Source of the DNA: Saprospiraceae bacterium
GTDB taxonomy: Bacteria; Bacteroidota; Bacteroidia; Chitinophagales; Saprospiraceae
Assembly: GCA_016708265.1 (NCBI GenBank)
Contig: JADJGA010000012.1
Location: 248,001-312,000 of the forward strand
Direction: 5' to 3'
DNA: 64,000 nucleotides
Part shown: piece by piece, positions 48,636-59,811 of the stretch
Layout: each line of letters opens with the position of its first letter
How positions within the stretch are numbered: the stretch's first letter is position 1
Made by a program: the position numbers and the translations under genes
The notes under the pieces: model-generated
Seen by the model: only the letters and a program-made list of their open reading frames with translations
What the model was told of the DNA's origin: nothing
Database searches by the model: none

Positions 48636-50334
48636 ATGAATACTGAAGTTTACGGATTGATTCTGATGTTTATAACTGTGATTGTGCTTGCAATACCTTT
48701 TGGGAATTATATTGGTCAGGTTTTCACAAATAAAAAAAATGGACAGATTTTATATTTAATCCTGTTGACAAGCTCTTTTATAAATTTGGAGGTGTCGATC
48801 CAACAAAAGAAATGACCTGGAAACAACATCTTATAGCCTTGATTACTATTAATTTAATATGGTTTTTATATCGATGTTCGTCCTGACAAATATGAGCTGG
48901 TTGCCATTTAATCCGGATAAAAATCCATCAATGACCGGAGATTTAGCTTTCAATACTACTGTAAGTTTTATTACAAATACAAATCTCCAGCATTATTCAG
49001 GTGAAACCGGACTTTCATATTTAGGACAGCTTACATTGATGTTGTGGCAGTTTATAAGTGCAGCTTGCGGTATGGCGATTGCAGCCGTAGTATTTTTTGC
49101 AATGAAAGAAAAGACAACAGAAAGATTAGGTAATTTTTATTTTCTGTTTGTAAGAAGTGCAACAAGGATATTATTTCCACTTGCCCTGATTGTATCAATC
49201 CTGTTGTTGTTCAATGGTGTACCCATGACATTTGAAGGTAAAGATATTATGGCAAATCTACAGGGAGATACTGTGCAAGTGAGCAGAGGCCCTGTAGCAG
49301 CTTTTGTTGCTATCAAACAATTAGGAACAAATGGTGGTGGTTTTTTTGGACCTAACTCTGCACATCCATTTGAAAACCCGAATTACTTCACTAACCTGAT
49401 CGAAAACATTGCAATATTACTGATACCTGTTGCAATGATCTTTGCAATGGGTTATGTATTAAAAAGGAGGAAACTTGCCTGGACAATATTTGGTGTTATG
49501 ACAATTGGTTTTTTTCTGCTTTTGTTTCCAACTGTAATGAATGAAATGAAGGGAAATCCGGCTATAACTGAAATTGGTATTGCTCAGCCATCAGGAAGTA
49601 TGGAAGGCAAGGAAATCCGTTTTGGAACTGCGGCATCTGCATACTGGGCGATAAATACTACTTGTACAAGTAATGGTTCAGTAAATGCAATGCACGACAG
49701 TTTTACAGCTTTTTCAGGAATGACAATGATGTTGGGCATGATGGTCAATGCTTTTTACGGTGGTGTGGGAGTAGGGTTTCTTAACTTTTATGTTTTTATC
49801 ATTTTAGCTGTGTTTATCAGTGGATTGATGGTAGGAAGAACTCCGGAATTTTTAGGTAAAAAAATCGAAGCAAGGGAAATGAAAATTGCCATGATCATAG
49901 CTTTGCTGCATCCTTTTCTGATACTTGCAGGCACGGCAATGGCAAGCCATTTGTATGTGGTTGATCAGCAGACTTATTCTGGCTGGCTGAATAATCCTGG
50001 ATATCATGGTTTTAGTGAAATGCTGTATGAATTTACTTCAGCAAGTGCCAATAATGGTAGTGGTTTCGAAGGTTTAGGTGATAATACACCATTCTGGAAT
50101 ATAGGAACTGGAATTGTTATGTTGCTGGCAAGATACTTACCGATAATAGGCCCGGTAGCTATAGCAGGCAGTCTTGCAGCAAAAAAATATATTCCCGAAA
50201 GTGCCGGAACTCTAAAAACCGATACGCCAACTTTTGGATTGATGGTATTTGCCGTTATTTGCATTGTTGCTGCTCTGTCATTCTTCCCTGCATTGGGTCT
50301 TGGTCCAATTGCTGAACATTTTACACTCAATTAA
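48636..50334 (+). CDS. kdpA: KdpA, potassium-binding subunit (two frameshifts)
   Basis: The restored protein has about 565 residues. The N-terminus reads MNTEVYGLILMFITVIVLAIPFG. Missing bases near 48745 and 48870 restore KWTDFIFNPVDKLFYKFGGVDPTKEMTW and FLYxMFVLTNMSW. The four selectivity-filter segments are present: NTNLQHYSGE, GTNGGGFFGPNSAHPFENP, TTCTSNGSVNAMHD and ASANNGSGFEG. KdpA is the channel-like subunit that binds K+ and hands it to KdpB. kdpB starts 13 bases after its stop. Confidence 0.95.
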
Positions 50335-50347
50335 AATATAATTTTCT

Positions 50348-52363
50348 ATGAAACGAAATTCAAGCACTAAGCTATTTCAATCTGAATTGGTAAAAGCAGC
50401 TGTTAAACAATCTTTTATCAAATTAAATCCTGTAAAAATGTACCGTAATCCGGTAATGTTCACAGTTTGGATTGGTACATTGATAATGATATTTGTAAGC
50501 ATATGGATTGTTTTAGGTGAAAAAAACCAGGGAAGTGCCGGTTATAATATTATAGTGACTTTTATTCTTTTAATGACATTATTATTTGCAAATTTTTCTG
50601 AAGCTATTGCTGAAGCAAGAGGTAAGGCTCAGGCAGAAAGCTTGCGTAAAACAAGGGAAGAAACCCCTGCTAAACTTGAAAATGGCAAAATTATTTCATC
50701 ATCCAAACTCGGGAAAGGTGATATTTTTATATGCGAAGCAGGTGATGTGATTGCTTCCAGATGGTGAGATAATCGAAGGTCTGGCTACTATTGATGAAAG
50801 TGCAATAACCGGAGAAAGTGCACCAGTGATACGCGAAGCCGGTGGTGATAAAAGCAGTGTAACAGGTGGCACGAAAGTGCTTTCGGATAAAATAAAAATT
50901 AAAGTAACTACTGAAGCAGGAGAAAGTTTTCTTGATAAGATGATTGCACTTGTAGAAGGAGCCTCAAGACAAAAAACACCCAATGAAATAGCTTTGACAA
51001 TTCTTTTGGCAGGCTTCACCTTAGTTTTTATAATTGTGACTATTACCCTAAAACCATTTGCCGATTATGCTCAAACACCAATCACAATTGCAGCCTTTAT
51101 TTCTTTATTTGTCTGTTTGATCCCGACAACTATCGGAGGACTACTGTCTGCCATAGGCATTGCCGGTATGGACAGAGCATTGAGAGCCAATGTGATAACT
51201 AAAAGCGGTAAAGCAGTTGAAACTGCAGGAGATATTGACGTATTATTGTTGGATAAAACCGGAACTATAACCATTGGAAATAGAAAAGCTACTAATTTTT
51301 ATCCTGCAAATGGTATTGATAAAGACCATTTTGTCAATGCATCAGTGCTGAGGTCTATGGCTGACGAAACACCTGAAGGCAAATCGATTATAGAATTGGC
51401 TGACATTATTCCAACTACTTATAATCTTGAAAATCCAAGATTTATTAAATTCACAGCTGAAACTAGAAGTTCAGGTATTGATTATGCAGACATAAAAATA
51501 AGGAAAGGTGCCACTGATGCCATTAAAACCATCATTGAAAAAGCAGGTAATACTTTTCCTGATGAAATTGCAGAAAGAGTCAGATCCATTTCAAGTAATG
51601 GCGGAACTCCGCTTGTTGTTGCTGAAAATGAGAGAGTTATAGGTGTAATTGAACTACAGGATATCATCAAACCAGGGATTAAAGAACGATTCGAACGTCT
51701 GCGAAAAATGGGTATAAAGACAGTTATGGTGACGGGAGATAATCCCCTGACAGCTAAATTCATAGCTGAAAAATCAGGGGTTGATGATTTTATAGCAGAA
51801 GCAAAACCCGAAGATAAGATGAATTACATACGCAAAGAACAATCAGAAGGAAGACTTGTAGCTATGATGGGCGATGGAACCAATGATGCTCCAGCATTGG
51901 CTCAGGCAGATGTTGGAGTGGCAATGAACAGCGGAACACAGGCAGCCAAGGAAGCAGGGAATATGGTAGATCTGGATAATGATCCCACTAAATTGATAGA
52001 GGTTGTCGAAATAGGAAAACAACTTCTCATGACAAGGGGGACACTCACTACATTCAGTATAGCAAATGATGTAGCTAAATATTTTGCCATTGTACCAGCT
52101 TTGTTCATTGCTAATATTCCTGCTTTGCAAAACCTGAATGTCATGAACCTGCATTCTCCTGAGAGCGCAATACTTTCAGCCATAATTTTCAATGCTTTAA
52201 TAATTCCTCTTTTAATTCCATTAGCTCTGAAAGGTGTATCTTATAAACCTATTGGTGCAAGCGCATTATTGCGAAGAAATCTTTTATTTATGGCTTTGGA
52301 GGCATTTTGGTTCCTTTTATTGGTATAAAAATGATTGATATTTTAGTTTCTTTAATAATTTAA
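50348..52363 (+). CDS. kdpB: KdpB, P-type ATPase subunit (two frameshifts)
   Basis: The restored protein has about 671 residues. A missing base near 50755 restores DVIxLPDGEIIEGLATIDESAITGES, and a missing T near 52290 restores the normal C-terminus FYGFGGILVPFIGIKMIDIL, with the stop at 52363. P-type motifs are intact: AITGESAP, the phosphorylation site DKTGTIT, and MMGDGTNDAPAL. KdpB hydrolyses ATP and drives K+ entry through KdpA. Without the second correction the protein would end early at FWFLLLV. Confidence 0.95.
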
Positions 52364-52375
52364 AAGCTTACTTTA

Positions 52376-52957
52376 ATGAGAAAAAATATTTTACCGGCAT
52401 TAAGACTTACAATTTTCTGTATGTTATTTTTTTCAGGATTCTATACATTGATAGTGCTCGGAATTGCTCAATTTACTGGCAACATTGGAAAGGGCGATAT
52501 AATCATCCATAATGAAAAAAAGTATTATACCATTATTGGCCAGAAATTTAGTGAAGACAAATATTTCTATTCACGACCTTCTGCTGTTGACTATAATGCT
52601 GCAGGAGCAGGAGGCAGTAACAAAGGACCAACCAATTCTGAATATCTGAAAATTGTAAAAAATAGAATTGATACATTTAAAGTACATAATCCTTCGATAT
52701 CTGCATCTGAAATTCCTTCAGATCTGGTTACAGCGAGTGGAAGCGGTATTGATCCGCATATTTCTGTTCAATCTGCAAATATTCAGGCTAAACGGATTGC
52801 TAAAATACGCGGATTGGAAGAAAGCAAAATTAAAGAGATAATTAATTCCAATATTGAAAAACCTTTGTTGGGAATGTTTGGTCCCTATAAACTGAATGTT
52901 TTAAAACTAAATATTGCTTTAGATAAATTACAGTCGCAGATTATTGAAAACACATAA
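52376..52957 (+). CDS. kdpC: KdpC, accessory subunit of the K+-transporting ATPase
   Basis: This 193-residue protein has one N-terminal membrane helix (LRLTIFCMLFFSGFYTLIVLG) and the periplasmic KdpC domain. Family motifs are FYSRPSAVDYNAAGAGGSNKGPTN and PSDLVTASGSGIDPHIS. It stabilises the complex and raises ATP affinity. The gene is intact and starts 12 bases after the corrected kdpB stop, confirming that the corrected kdpB end is right. Confidence 0.96.
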   Translation: MRKNILPALRLTIFCMLFFSGFYTLIVLGIAQFTGNIGKGDIIIHNEKKYYTIIGQKFSEDKYFYSRPSAVDYNAAGAGGSNKGPTNSEYLKIVKNRIDTFKVHNPSISASEIPSDLVTASGSGIDPHISVQSANIQAKRIAKIRGLEESKIKEIINSNIEKPLLGMFGPYKLNVLKLNIALDKLQSQIIENT

Positions 52958-53105
52958 AGTAAATCCGGAAATTTTGAATATTGAACTACATCAGAAAAAC
53001 ACAAAATTTTTAAGTTTTTCAAACTTCAGCGAAAAGACTTTGATTTATATTTTTAACAACAGGATTTATGAAAGAAGTGGTTTTAAATTTAGTAAAACAA
53101 ACAAG

Positions 53106-53141
53106 TTTGGCTAAATGCTTTATTATAAAATTGTAATTTTG
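53106..53141 (+). promoter_or_regulatory. Candidate promoter for the sensor genes
   Basis: TTTG (53106-53109) and TAATTTTG (53134-53141) fit the Bacteroidota primary promoter, although the 24-base spacer is slightly long. It lies 15 bases before the kdpD-like start. This would let the two sensor genes be expressed constitutively and apart from kdpFABC. Confidence 0.4.
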
Positions 53142-53155
53142 TATATAATTTAATA

Positions 53156-54279
53156 ATGGAAGAAATTCGTAAATCAGCAGAAGAGTTTTTAAACCTCATC
53201 AAAAAATCAAGGAGAGGTAAATTCAAAGTATATATTGGTATGAGTGCCGGTGTCGGCAAAACATACAGAATGTTGCAGGAAGCACATTCACTTCTCAGAA
53301 ATGGTATAGATGTTAAAATCGGGTACATAGAAACCCACAACAGGGCAGAGACTCAGGCTTTATTGGATGGATTACCAATCATTCCGCGAAGGAAACTTTT
53401 TTATAAAGGCAAAGAGCTGGAAGAGCTTGATGTACAGGCAGTAGTCAATCTGAGGCCGGAGGTAGTTATTGTTGACGAATTGGCTCATACCAACATTGAA
53501 GGCAGTAAAAATGAAAAACGCTGGCAAGATGTACTTGAGATCCTTGAATCAGGTATCAATGTTATCAGTGCTGTAAACATTCAGCATTTTGAAAGTTTAA
53601 ATGAAGATATTAAAAAAATAACCGGGATTGAAGTAAAAGAACGTATTCCCGATAAGGTAATTGCTTTTGCTGATGAAGTTGTGAATATTGATCTTACTGC
53701 TGATGAATTAATAATGCGGCTTAAAGAAGGGAAAATTTACGATACTGCAAAAATAGAAACTGCCCTGAATAACTTTTTCAAAAACGAACACATCCTGCAG
53801 CTCAGAGAACTTGCGTTAAAGGAGGTTGCTTCTCAGGTTGAAAGAAAAGTAGAATCGGAAATATTCCAGAATAGTTCGATGAAACATGAGAGATTCCTTG
53901 CATGTATAAGTAGCAATGAACTGTCTGCTAAAACTGTTATAAGAAAAACTTCCCGCTTAGCAAATTATTATAATAGTAAGTGGTTTGTTCTGTATGTTCA
54001 GACTCCACACGAAAGCGCCGATAATATTCCTCTTGATAAACAAAGATTTCTGATAAATAATTTCAAATTGGCAACAGAACTTGGAGCTGAGATTTTAAAA
54101 TTGAAAGCAGTTCTGTAACCAGAACAATTATAGAACAGGCTGAATTGCGAAAAGTAACAACAATATGTGTCGGTAAACCACGTATAAATTTGATCAGACT
54201 AATACTTTCGGCAAGCCTGATCAGAGAACTTTTGAAAAAAATATCTTCCAATAAAATAGATCTTATAATTCTGTCATGA
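53156..54279 (+). CDS. Short KdpD: N-terminal sensor domain with Usp-like domain only (one frameshift)
   Basis: The restored protein has about 374 residues. The KdpD N-terminal domain has a Walker A (GMSAGVGKT) near residue 30 and VDELAHTNIEGSKNEKRWQD. A Usp-like domain starts near residue 245 (RFLACISSNELSAKTVIRKTSRLA). A missing base near 54107 restores KSSSVTRTIIEQAELRK and takes the end to 54279. The membrane and histidine-kinase half of a classical KdpD (about 900 residues) is absent. The next gene, a histidine kinase, overlaps it by four bases (ATGA), so the classical sensor appears split into two proteins. Confidence 0.9.
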
Positions 54280-56008
54280 TGAAAATAAAAACAAAATTAA
54301 ATTTAGGTTTTGGTTTACTTTTTCTTCTTATATTTAGTTTAAACCTTATAGGAATAAAGTACATCACCTCATTAAAAAAAGACACTGATAATATACTATC
54401 CGCAAATTATAACACGCTGTTATACACAAGAAATATGCTGTTTTTTCTTGATAAAAGAGATCCTGAATCGCTTGAAAAATTTGATTTAAATTTACATCTT
54501 CAGGAAAAAAATATTACAGAAACAGGAGAAAGGGAATCGACAGAAGAATTAAGATCACATTTTGAAATTTTTAAATCAGACCTCAAAAATAGTGCAATTG
54601 AGAAAAGATAAGATTTGAAATTTACAAAATAATGCAGGTCAATATGCTTGCCATTCAAAATAAAAGTAAGATAGCAACAAAATCTGCAGATAAAGCCGTA
54701 GTAGGAATCCTGATAGCTGGTATACTCTGTTTTATAATTGCTTTGATATTATTAATAAATCTTCCTTCCAATATTGCTAATCCGATTAAAAGACTTACTA
54801 AAAGTATTAAACAAATTGAAGAAGGAAATTATACTGAAAGAATTGATTTTGACAATAAAAGTGAATTTGGCCAGTTGGCTACATCCTTCAACAGTATGGC
54901 TGAAAAACTGGAGGAATATAAGAATAGTAACCTCGCTAAGTTGATGAATGAAAAAAGCAGGATTGAAGCCTTGATTAACAATATGCATGATCCTGTTATA
55001 GGACTTGATGAAAATCTTGATGTGATATTTATCAATCGGGAAGCTGTGAAAATCAGTGGTTTGGATATTGAAACAACTCTCAATCAGAATGCAGAAGAAT
55101 TAGCATTCAAAAACGATCTTTTTAAAATGCTGATAAATGATTTGTTGAAAATTGAAAAAGGTATGGAAATCAAGTCAAAACCGGTTAAAATTTTTTCTGA
55201 AAATAAAGAAGGTTATTTTGAAAAGGAAATTTTACATATATCCATCACCCCGAAAGGAGAATCTTCAAAACGTCTGATAGGTCATGTGATAATTTTAAGA
55301 AATGTTACCGAATACAAAGAACTGGATTTTGCTAAAACCAACTTCATTGCCAATATTTCGCATGAATTTAAAACACCGATTTCTTCAATTAAAATGAGCC
55401 TTCAATTATTGGAAAATGAACATATTGGCAAATTAAACGATGAACAAAAACATCTCATGGATAGTATAAAAGATGATGCTAACAGATTGCTTAAAATAAC
55501 AGGTGAATTACTGAATATGACTCAGCTTGAAAGCGGCAATATTCAACTTAATATTCTAAATGCTAATCCATATGAATTAATACAATATGCTGTGAATGCA
55601 ACAAAATCACAAGCTGAGCAGAAGCAAATAAAACTACAGATCGATTGTAATACTGAAATCGGTAATGTTCAGGCAGATAGCGAAAAAACAGCATGGGTTT
55701 TGATAAATTTACTTTCTAATGCTATCAGGTATTCTTATGAGGATTCAATAATTACAATAACTGCCAAATCCTTAAATGATAAAATTGAAATTTCAGTCAA
55801 AGACTCCGGCCAAGGTATTGCACCACAATATTTGGATAAAATATTTGCGAGATATTTTCGCATTCCTGGTTCCAAAAAAGAAGGTACAGGTTTAGGTCTG
55901 GCTATCAGCAAAGAATTCATCGAAGCACAGGGTGGAAAAATAAATGTTGTAAGTGAATATGGATCAGGAAGTAATTTTACAATTTCATTAAATAAATCAA
56001 TATCATAA
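54276..56008 (+). CDS. HAMP-PAS sensor histidine kinase paired with short KdpD (one frameshift)
   Basis: The restored protein has about 577 residues. A first membrane helix is at 8-28 and a second near 145-165, enclosing a small periplasmic sensor region. HAMP (NPIKRLTKSIKQIEEGNY), PAS (LINNMHDPVIGLDENLDVIFIN), HisKA with the phospho-acceptor in NISHEFKTPISS, and HATPase (LLSNAIRYS, DSGQGI, GTGLGLAIS) follow in order. A missing A near 54610 breaks the frame; restoring it gives EKKIRFEIYKIMQVN. It presumably phosphorylates the NtrC-type regulator at 46.5 kb, with the short KdpD as an input partner. Confidence 0.9.
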
Positions 56009-56277
56009 AAAGTTTTTTATCCGATTTTTCAAATCATGTTAATTTAATTATGGGTTAAAGAATTTTTTTTTATTCAGGCAGCATATTTTCCTTTTTTGTA
56101 TCTATATATTGAGTGGATCTAATGTCATTTTTAAAAAAATGCGGATAGTTTTTTAAAAAAAATTAAAAAAGTTTATCTGATTTTAAAATAAATGGTATTT
56201 TTAAGCTTTAAAAGTGAAAAGGTTAACTGATTTTTTTAAAAATATTAGTTATTTTGTTGATATTAAAATTTTAATAC

Positions 56278-57339
56278 ATGAAGATTTTTAGATATGTTTC
56301 GATTCTGAGCTTTTTGTTCATATCAGGTTTTTCACTGACTGCACAGGATATTCATTTCAGTCAGTTCTATATGTCTCCATTAAATTTGAATCCGGCATTA
56401 ACTGGTGTTTCGAATTGTACTGGCAGGGTTATTGCAAATTTTAGAAATCAATGGTCACCTGTTTTGAAATCCGGAGCATACAACACATTTTCTATGTCAT
56501 ACGATCAGAAAATGCCGGTAGGAAGATATGATTATTTTGGTATAGGTGGAACTTTCTGGGGTGATGTGGCAGGAACACACAATTATGGAACTATGCAGGG
56601 AAAAATTTCAGCCTCATATGCTAAACAAATGGGGGGATACAGAAAGAAAGCCCATTTCCTTGTTATCGGTGCTGAGGGTGGTCTGGCAAGAAGAGGACTG
56701 GATACTGACAAATTTAATTTTCCTGATGAAGATAATAATTTATTCGAGACTGTGCCAAATCCACATTTCTTCTTTGGTGATGTATCTGCAGGTTTGTTAT
56801 GGTGGTCTATTCTTGATGAATATACCAACTTCTATGTTGGAGCTGCATTCCAGCATCTTAATCAGGCTAACCAGGCTTTTAAAAGATCCTTAGTAGACTC
56901 AACAGGTGCAGTAATCAGGACAATTAACAATTCACAGGGACTTTATACAAAAGTTACCATCCATGGAGGTGCATCCTTTGAAATACAGCCCAGAATAGCT
57001 GTATTGCCATATTTTGTTACTTTTTTGCAAGGACCTCATGTGCAGGTTAATCTTGGAACAGCTCTCAGGTTTGCATTAGGTAACAGTAGATTAAATAACC
57101 AGGGATTTCAGGTAGGTGCCTGGTACAGATTTGGTACTCAATATGAGAGCAAATTGCATAGCGATGCTGTCATTATCACAGCAAAATTTGATTATGAGAA
57201 TTTTGGAGTAGGTTTAAGTTATGATGCAAATATTTCAGCTTTGCGCAATGCTTCAAAGATCAACAACGGTCTCGAATTATCAGTGATATATAACATTTGT
57301 GGACCGGAACACAGAGGAATTTATTGTCCTAAGTTTTAA
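56278..57339 (+). CDS. PorP/SprF-family type IX secretion membrane protein
   Basis: This 353-residue outer-membrane protein has a signal peptide ending at FSLTAQ and the family start DIHFSQFYMSPLNLNPALTGV. Aromatic/glycine-rich barrel strands follow to the end, VIYNICGPEHRGIYCP. PorP/SprF proteins are outer-membrane partners of the type IX secretion system, and many paralogues accompany individual large adhesins. No adhesin or other T9SS core gene adjoins it here. A strong terminator follows, so it is transcribed alone. Confidence 0.93.
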   Translation: MKIFRYVSILSFLFISGFSLTAQDIHFSQFYMSPLNLNPALTGVSNCTGRVIANFRNQWSPVLKSGAYNTFSMSYDQKMPVGRYDYFGIGGTFWGDVAGTHNYGTMQGKISASYAKQMGGYRKKAHFLVIGAEGGLARRGLDTDKFNFPDEDNNLFETVPNPHFFFGDVSAGLLWWSILDEYTNFYVGAAFQHLNQANQAFKRSLVDSTGAVIRTINNSQGLYTKVTIHGGASFEIQPRIAVLPYFVTFLQGPHVQVNLGTALRFALGNSRLNNQGFQVGAWYRFGTQYESKLHSDAVIITAKFDYENFGVGLSYDANISALRNASKINNGLELSVIYNICGPEHRGIYCPKF

Positions 57340-57361
57340 ACGCTGCATAAAAATTATATTG

Positions 57362-57393
57362 AACAGGCTGGATTTTTTTCAGCCTGTTTTTTT
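57362..57393 (+). terminator. Rho-independent terminator after the PorP/SprF gene
   Basis: AACAGGCTG (57362-57370) and CAGCCTGTT (57380-57388) form a perfect 9-base-pair stem with a 9-base loop, followed by a T-run to 57393. It begins 23 bases after the stop codon. Confidence 0.92.
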
Positions 57394-57478
57394 ATAGCAA
57401 TAATTTTTCCGAAAAAGTTATAAGGGTTTAAAAACCAATAAAGGTTTTAATTGTTTAATTATAAATCTTCTAAATAAT

Positions 57479-57694
57479 ATGAGTAGTCTTGAAATAGAGT
57501 TAGGAACATTTCGTGAAGTTGCTGGATTTGATAATTTCGAGCTATCTCAAAAATTACTGACTATGGGTATACTTCCCGGAACGAGAATGTCTATGGTCAG
57601 AAAATCTCCTTTTGGAGGGACTTATTATTTCAAGGTGGATGATAATATTATTGCACTGCGAAAATCTGAGGCAAAAGCTATAATAATAATCTGA
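57479..57694 (+). CDS. feoA: FeoA-domain ferrous iron transport protein
   Basis: This 71-residue SH3-like FeoA protein has the family pattern KLLTMGILPGTRMSMVRKSPFGG and ends in a strand of isoleucines. FeoA is a cytoplasmic partner that stimulates FeoB-dependent Fe(II) uptake. Its stop overlaps the feoB start (TGATG), indicating coupled translation. Confidence 0.93.
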   Translation: MSSLEIELGTFREVAGFDNFELSQKLLTMGILPGTRMSMVRKSPFGGTYYFKVDDNIIALRKSEAKAIIII

Positions 57695-59805
57695 TGTCAG
57701 CATTTATATACAAAGTTGCGCTTATTGGTAATCCGAATAGTGGGAAAAGCAGCCTTTTTAATACCCTTACCGGATTACAGCAACATGTTGCAAATTTTCC
57801 CGGAGTGACAGTCGATAAAAAAACCTCATTACTTAAAATAGATAAGGACCTTCATATTCTTCTGACTGATTTTCCCGGAGCCTACAGTCTGTATCCAAAT
57901 TCCGATGATGAGAGGGTAGTTGCAGAAATTCTGACAAATCCGTCAAATCCTGACTTTCCTGATGCTATTATTTATGTTGTCGATCCATTTGATTTCAAAA
58001 GGCAGTTGTTGCTATTCACTCAATTGAAGGATCTGAATATCCCGGTACTGGTCATTTTTACGATGAAAGATCTCGCCGATAAACAGGGATTGCAAATTGA
58101 TACAATAAAGTTTGAAAATCTGTTTGGTACTAATGGAATCTTTTTCAGCAATAAAACCCGGGAGAAACTTGAGGAAATCAAGAAGAGTTTAGTTGTACTT
58201 TTACTTGAAACTGATTATAAAAAAGAATTCCATAAGTTAGCTGATGTAGAAAAAAGAGCAGTTGAGATGTTCAAATCAAGGCTTGAATATAATTCTGATT
58301 ATCAGTTATTGCTTCAGATACATCATAGTAAATGGTTAAAACACATTTCAAGTGAATTGAAAAATGAAATAAGGGACTTCAAGCTCAGTTCAGGTTTCAG
58401 TGACCTTTCTTTACAGATTAATGAGACTATGGAACGATACAAGCTTTTTGAAGCCAAATCCCGCTCAGTAGTTTCATCAAAAAAACGTACAGGTAAAACA
58501 ATTACAGACAGGATTGATGAAGTTGTAACTCACAGAATTTTTGGCCCGGTTATTTTCTTTAGTATTATGATGCTTGTTTTTCAGGCCATTTTTTCCTTGG
58601 CTACATTTCCTATGGATCTGATTGAAAGTGGTTTTTTAAATCTTTCAGAATACTTAAAAGACAATTTTGAACCAAACTGGCTTACATTGCTTTTTGCTGA
58701 AGGTATAATACCCGGACTTGCAGGAGTTCTGGTTTTTGTTCCTCAGATTTTTATTCTTTTTCTGATTATCGGTATCATGGAGGAGATTGGTTATATGTCA
58801 AGAGTGATTTTCATGTTCGATGACCTGATGCAAAAATTTGGTATGAATGGTAGAAGCCTGGTTGCACTTATCTCTGGTGGGGCATGTGCTGTGCCTGCAA
58901 TTATGTCAACACGAACTATAAGCAACTGGAAAGAGAGGCTTATAACAATAATGGTTACTCCTTTGATAAGTTGTTCTGCACGGATACCGGTTTACTCTTT
59001 GCTGGTATTATTTGCCGTACCTGATGAAAAAATATGGGGCTTTAATCTGAGGGGAATAACTCTGATGGGTTTATACCTGTTTGGTATTGCAATGGCATTG
59101 TTTTCTTCACTTGTGATGAAATATTTCATCAATGCCAGGGGAAATTCTTATCTGATTCTTTCATTGCCTGAATATAAAAAACCAATTTTAAAAAATATTG
59201 CACTTTACGTAAAAGAAAAATTGGGGGCTTTTGTTTTTGGAGCCGGAAAGATAATTGTAATGATCTCTTTAGTGATATGGGTCATGGCAAGTTCCGGGCC
59301 TGGTGAAAACTGGAAAAATTCTGAAATAAGTGCAACTACTGAAGCTATTCAGAAAAAATTATCAAGTGAAGAAACCAACAATTTGATAGCCTCCCGCAAA
59401 CTCGAAAATTCATATATCGGTGTTTTGGGGAAAGTAATAGAACCTGCAATTCAGCCTCTCGGGTTTGACTGGAGGATTGGGGTTGCTATCATCACTTCAT
59501 TTGCTGCCAGGGAAGTATTTGTCGGAACAATGTCAACCATATACAGTATCGGCAGTGCTGATAATAATGTCAGGATATCTGAAAGAATGGGAAAGGATAT
59601 AAATCCGGTGACAGGTAAACTGACGTATAATAGTGCTGTTGCATGGTCATTGCTGATGTTTTATGTTTTTGCTTTGCAATGTGTCAGTACACTTGCCGTT
59701 GTGTTCAGAGAGACAAATTCATGGAAATGGCCATTGATACAATTTATTTATATGGGGAGTCTAGCCTATCTTTTCTCCTATTTGGTATATAATTTTCTTA
59801 AGTAA
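57694..59805 (+). CDS. feoB: FeoB ferrous iron transporter
   Basis: This 703-residue protein has an N-terminal G domain with G1 in IGNPNSGKSSLFN, the switch region FPGVTVD, G3 in DFPGAYSL and G4 near TMKD. A helical GDI-like domain precedes about eight to ten membrane helices with the two Gate regions (the first including SGGACAVPAIMSTRTI and CSARIPVYSLL; the second in the FAAREVFVGTMSTIY area). It moves Fe(II) into the cytoplasm. The gene is intact and convergent with porQ, six bases apart. Confidence 0.95.
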   Translation: MSAFIYKVALIGNPNSGKSSLFNTLTGLQQHVANFPGVTVDKKTSLLKIDKDLHILLTDFPGAYSLYPNSDDERVVAEILTNPSNPDFPDAIIYVVDPFDFKRQLLLFTQLKDLNIPVLVIFTMKDLADKQGLQIDTIKFENLFGTNGIFFSNKTREKLEEIKKSLVVLLLETDYKKEFHKLADVEKRAVEMFKSRLEYNSDYQLLLQIHHSKWLKHISSELKNEIRDFKLSSGFSDLSLQINETMERYKLFEAKSRSVVSSKKRTGKTITDRIDEVVTHRIFGPVIFFSIMMLVFQAIFSLATFPMDLIESGFLNLSEYLKDNFEPNWLTLLFAEGIIPGLAGVLVFVPQIFILFLIIGIMEEIGYMSRVIFMFDDLMQKFGMNGRSLVALISGGACAVPAIMSTRTISNWKERLITIMVTPLISCSARIPVYSLLVLFAVPDEKIWGFNLRGITLMGLYLFGIAMALFSSLVMKYFINARGNSYLILSLPEYKKPILKNIALYVKEKLGAFVFGAGKIIVMISLVIWVMASSGPGENWKNSEISATTEAIQKKLSSEETNNLIASRKLENSYIGVLGKVIEPAIQPLGFDWRIGVAIITSFAAREVFVGTMSTIYSIGSADNNVRISERMGKDINPVTGKLTYNSAVAWSLLMFYVFALQCVSTLAVVFRETNSWKWPLIQFIYMGSLAYLFSYLVYNFLK

Positions 59806-59811
59806 AAATGT

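Noticed and set aside
50700..50800. Programmed ribosomal frameshift in kdpB
   Set aside because: There is no slippery heptamer with a downstream structure, and neighbouring genes have the same kind of break, so an error is the simpler explanation.
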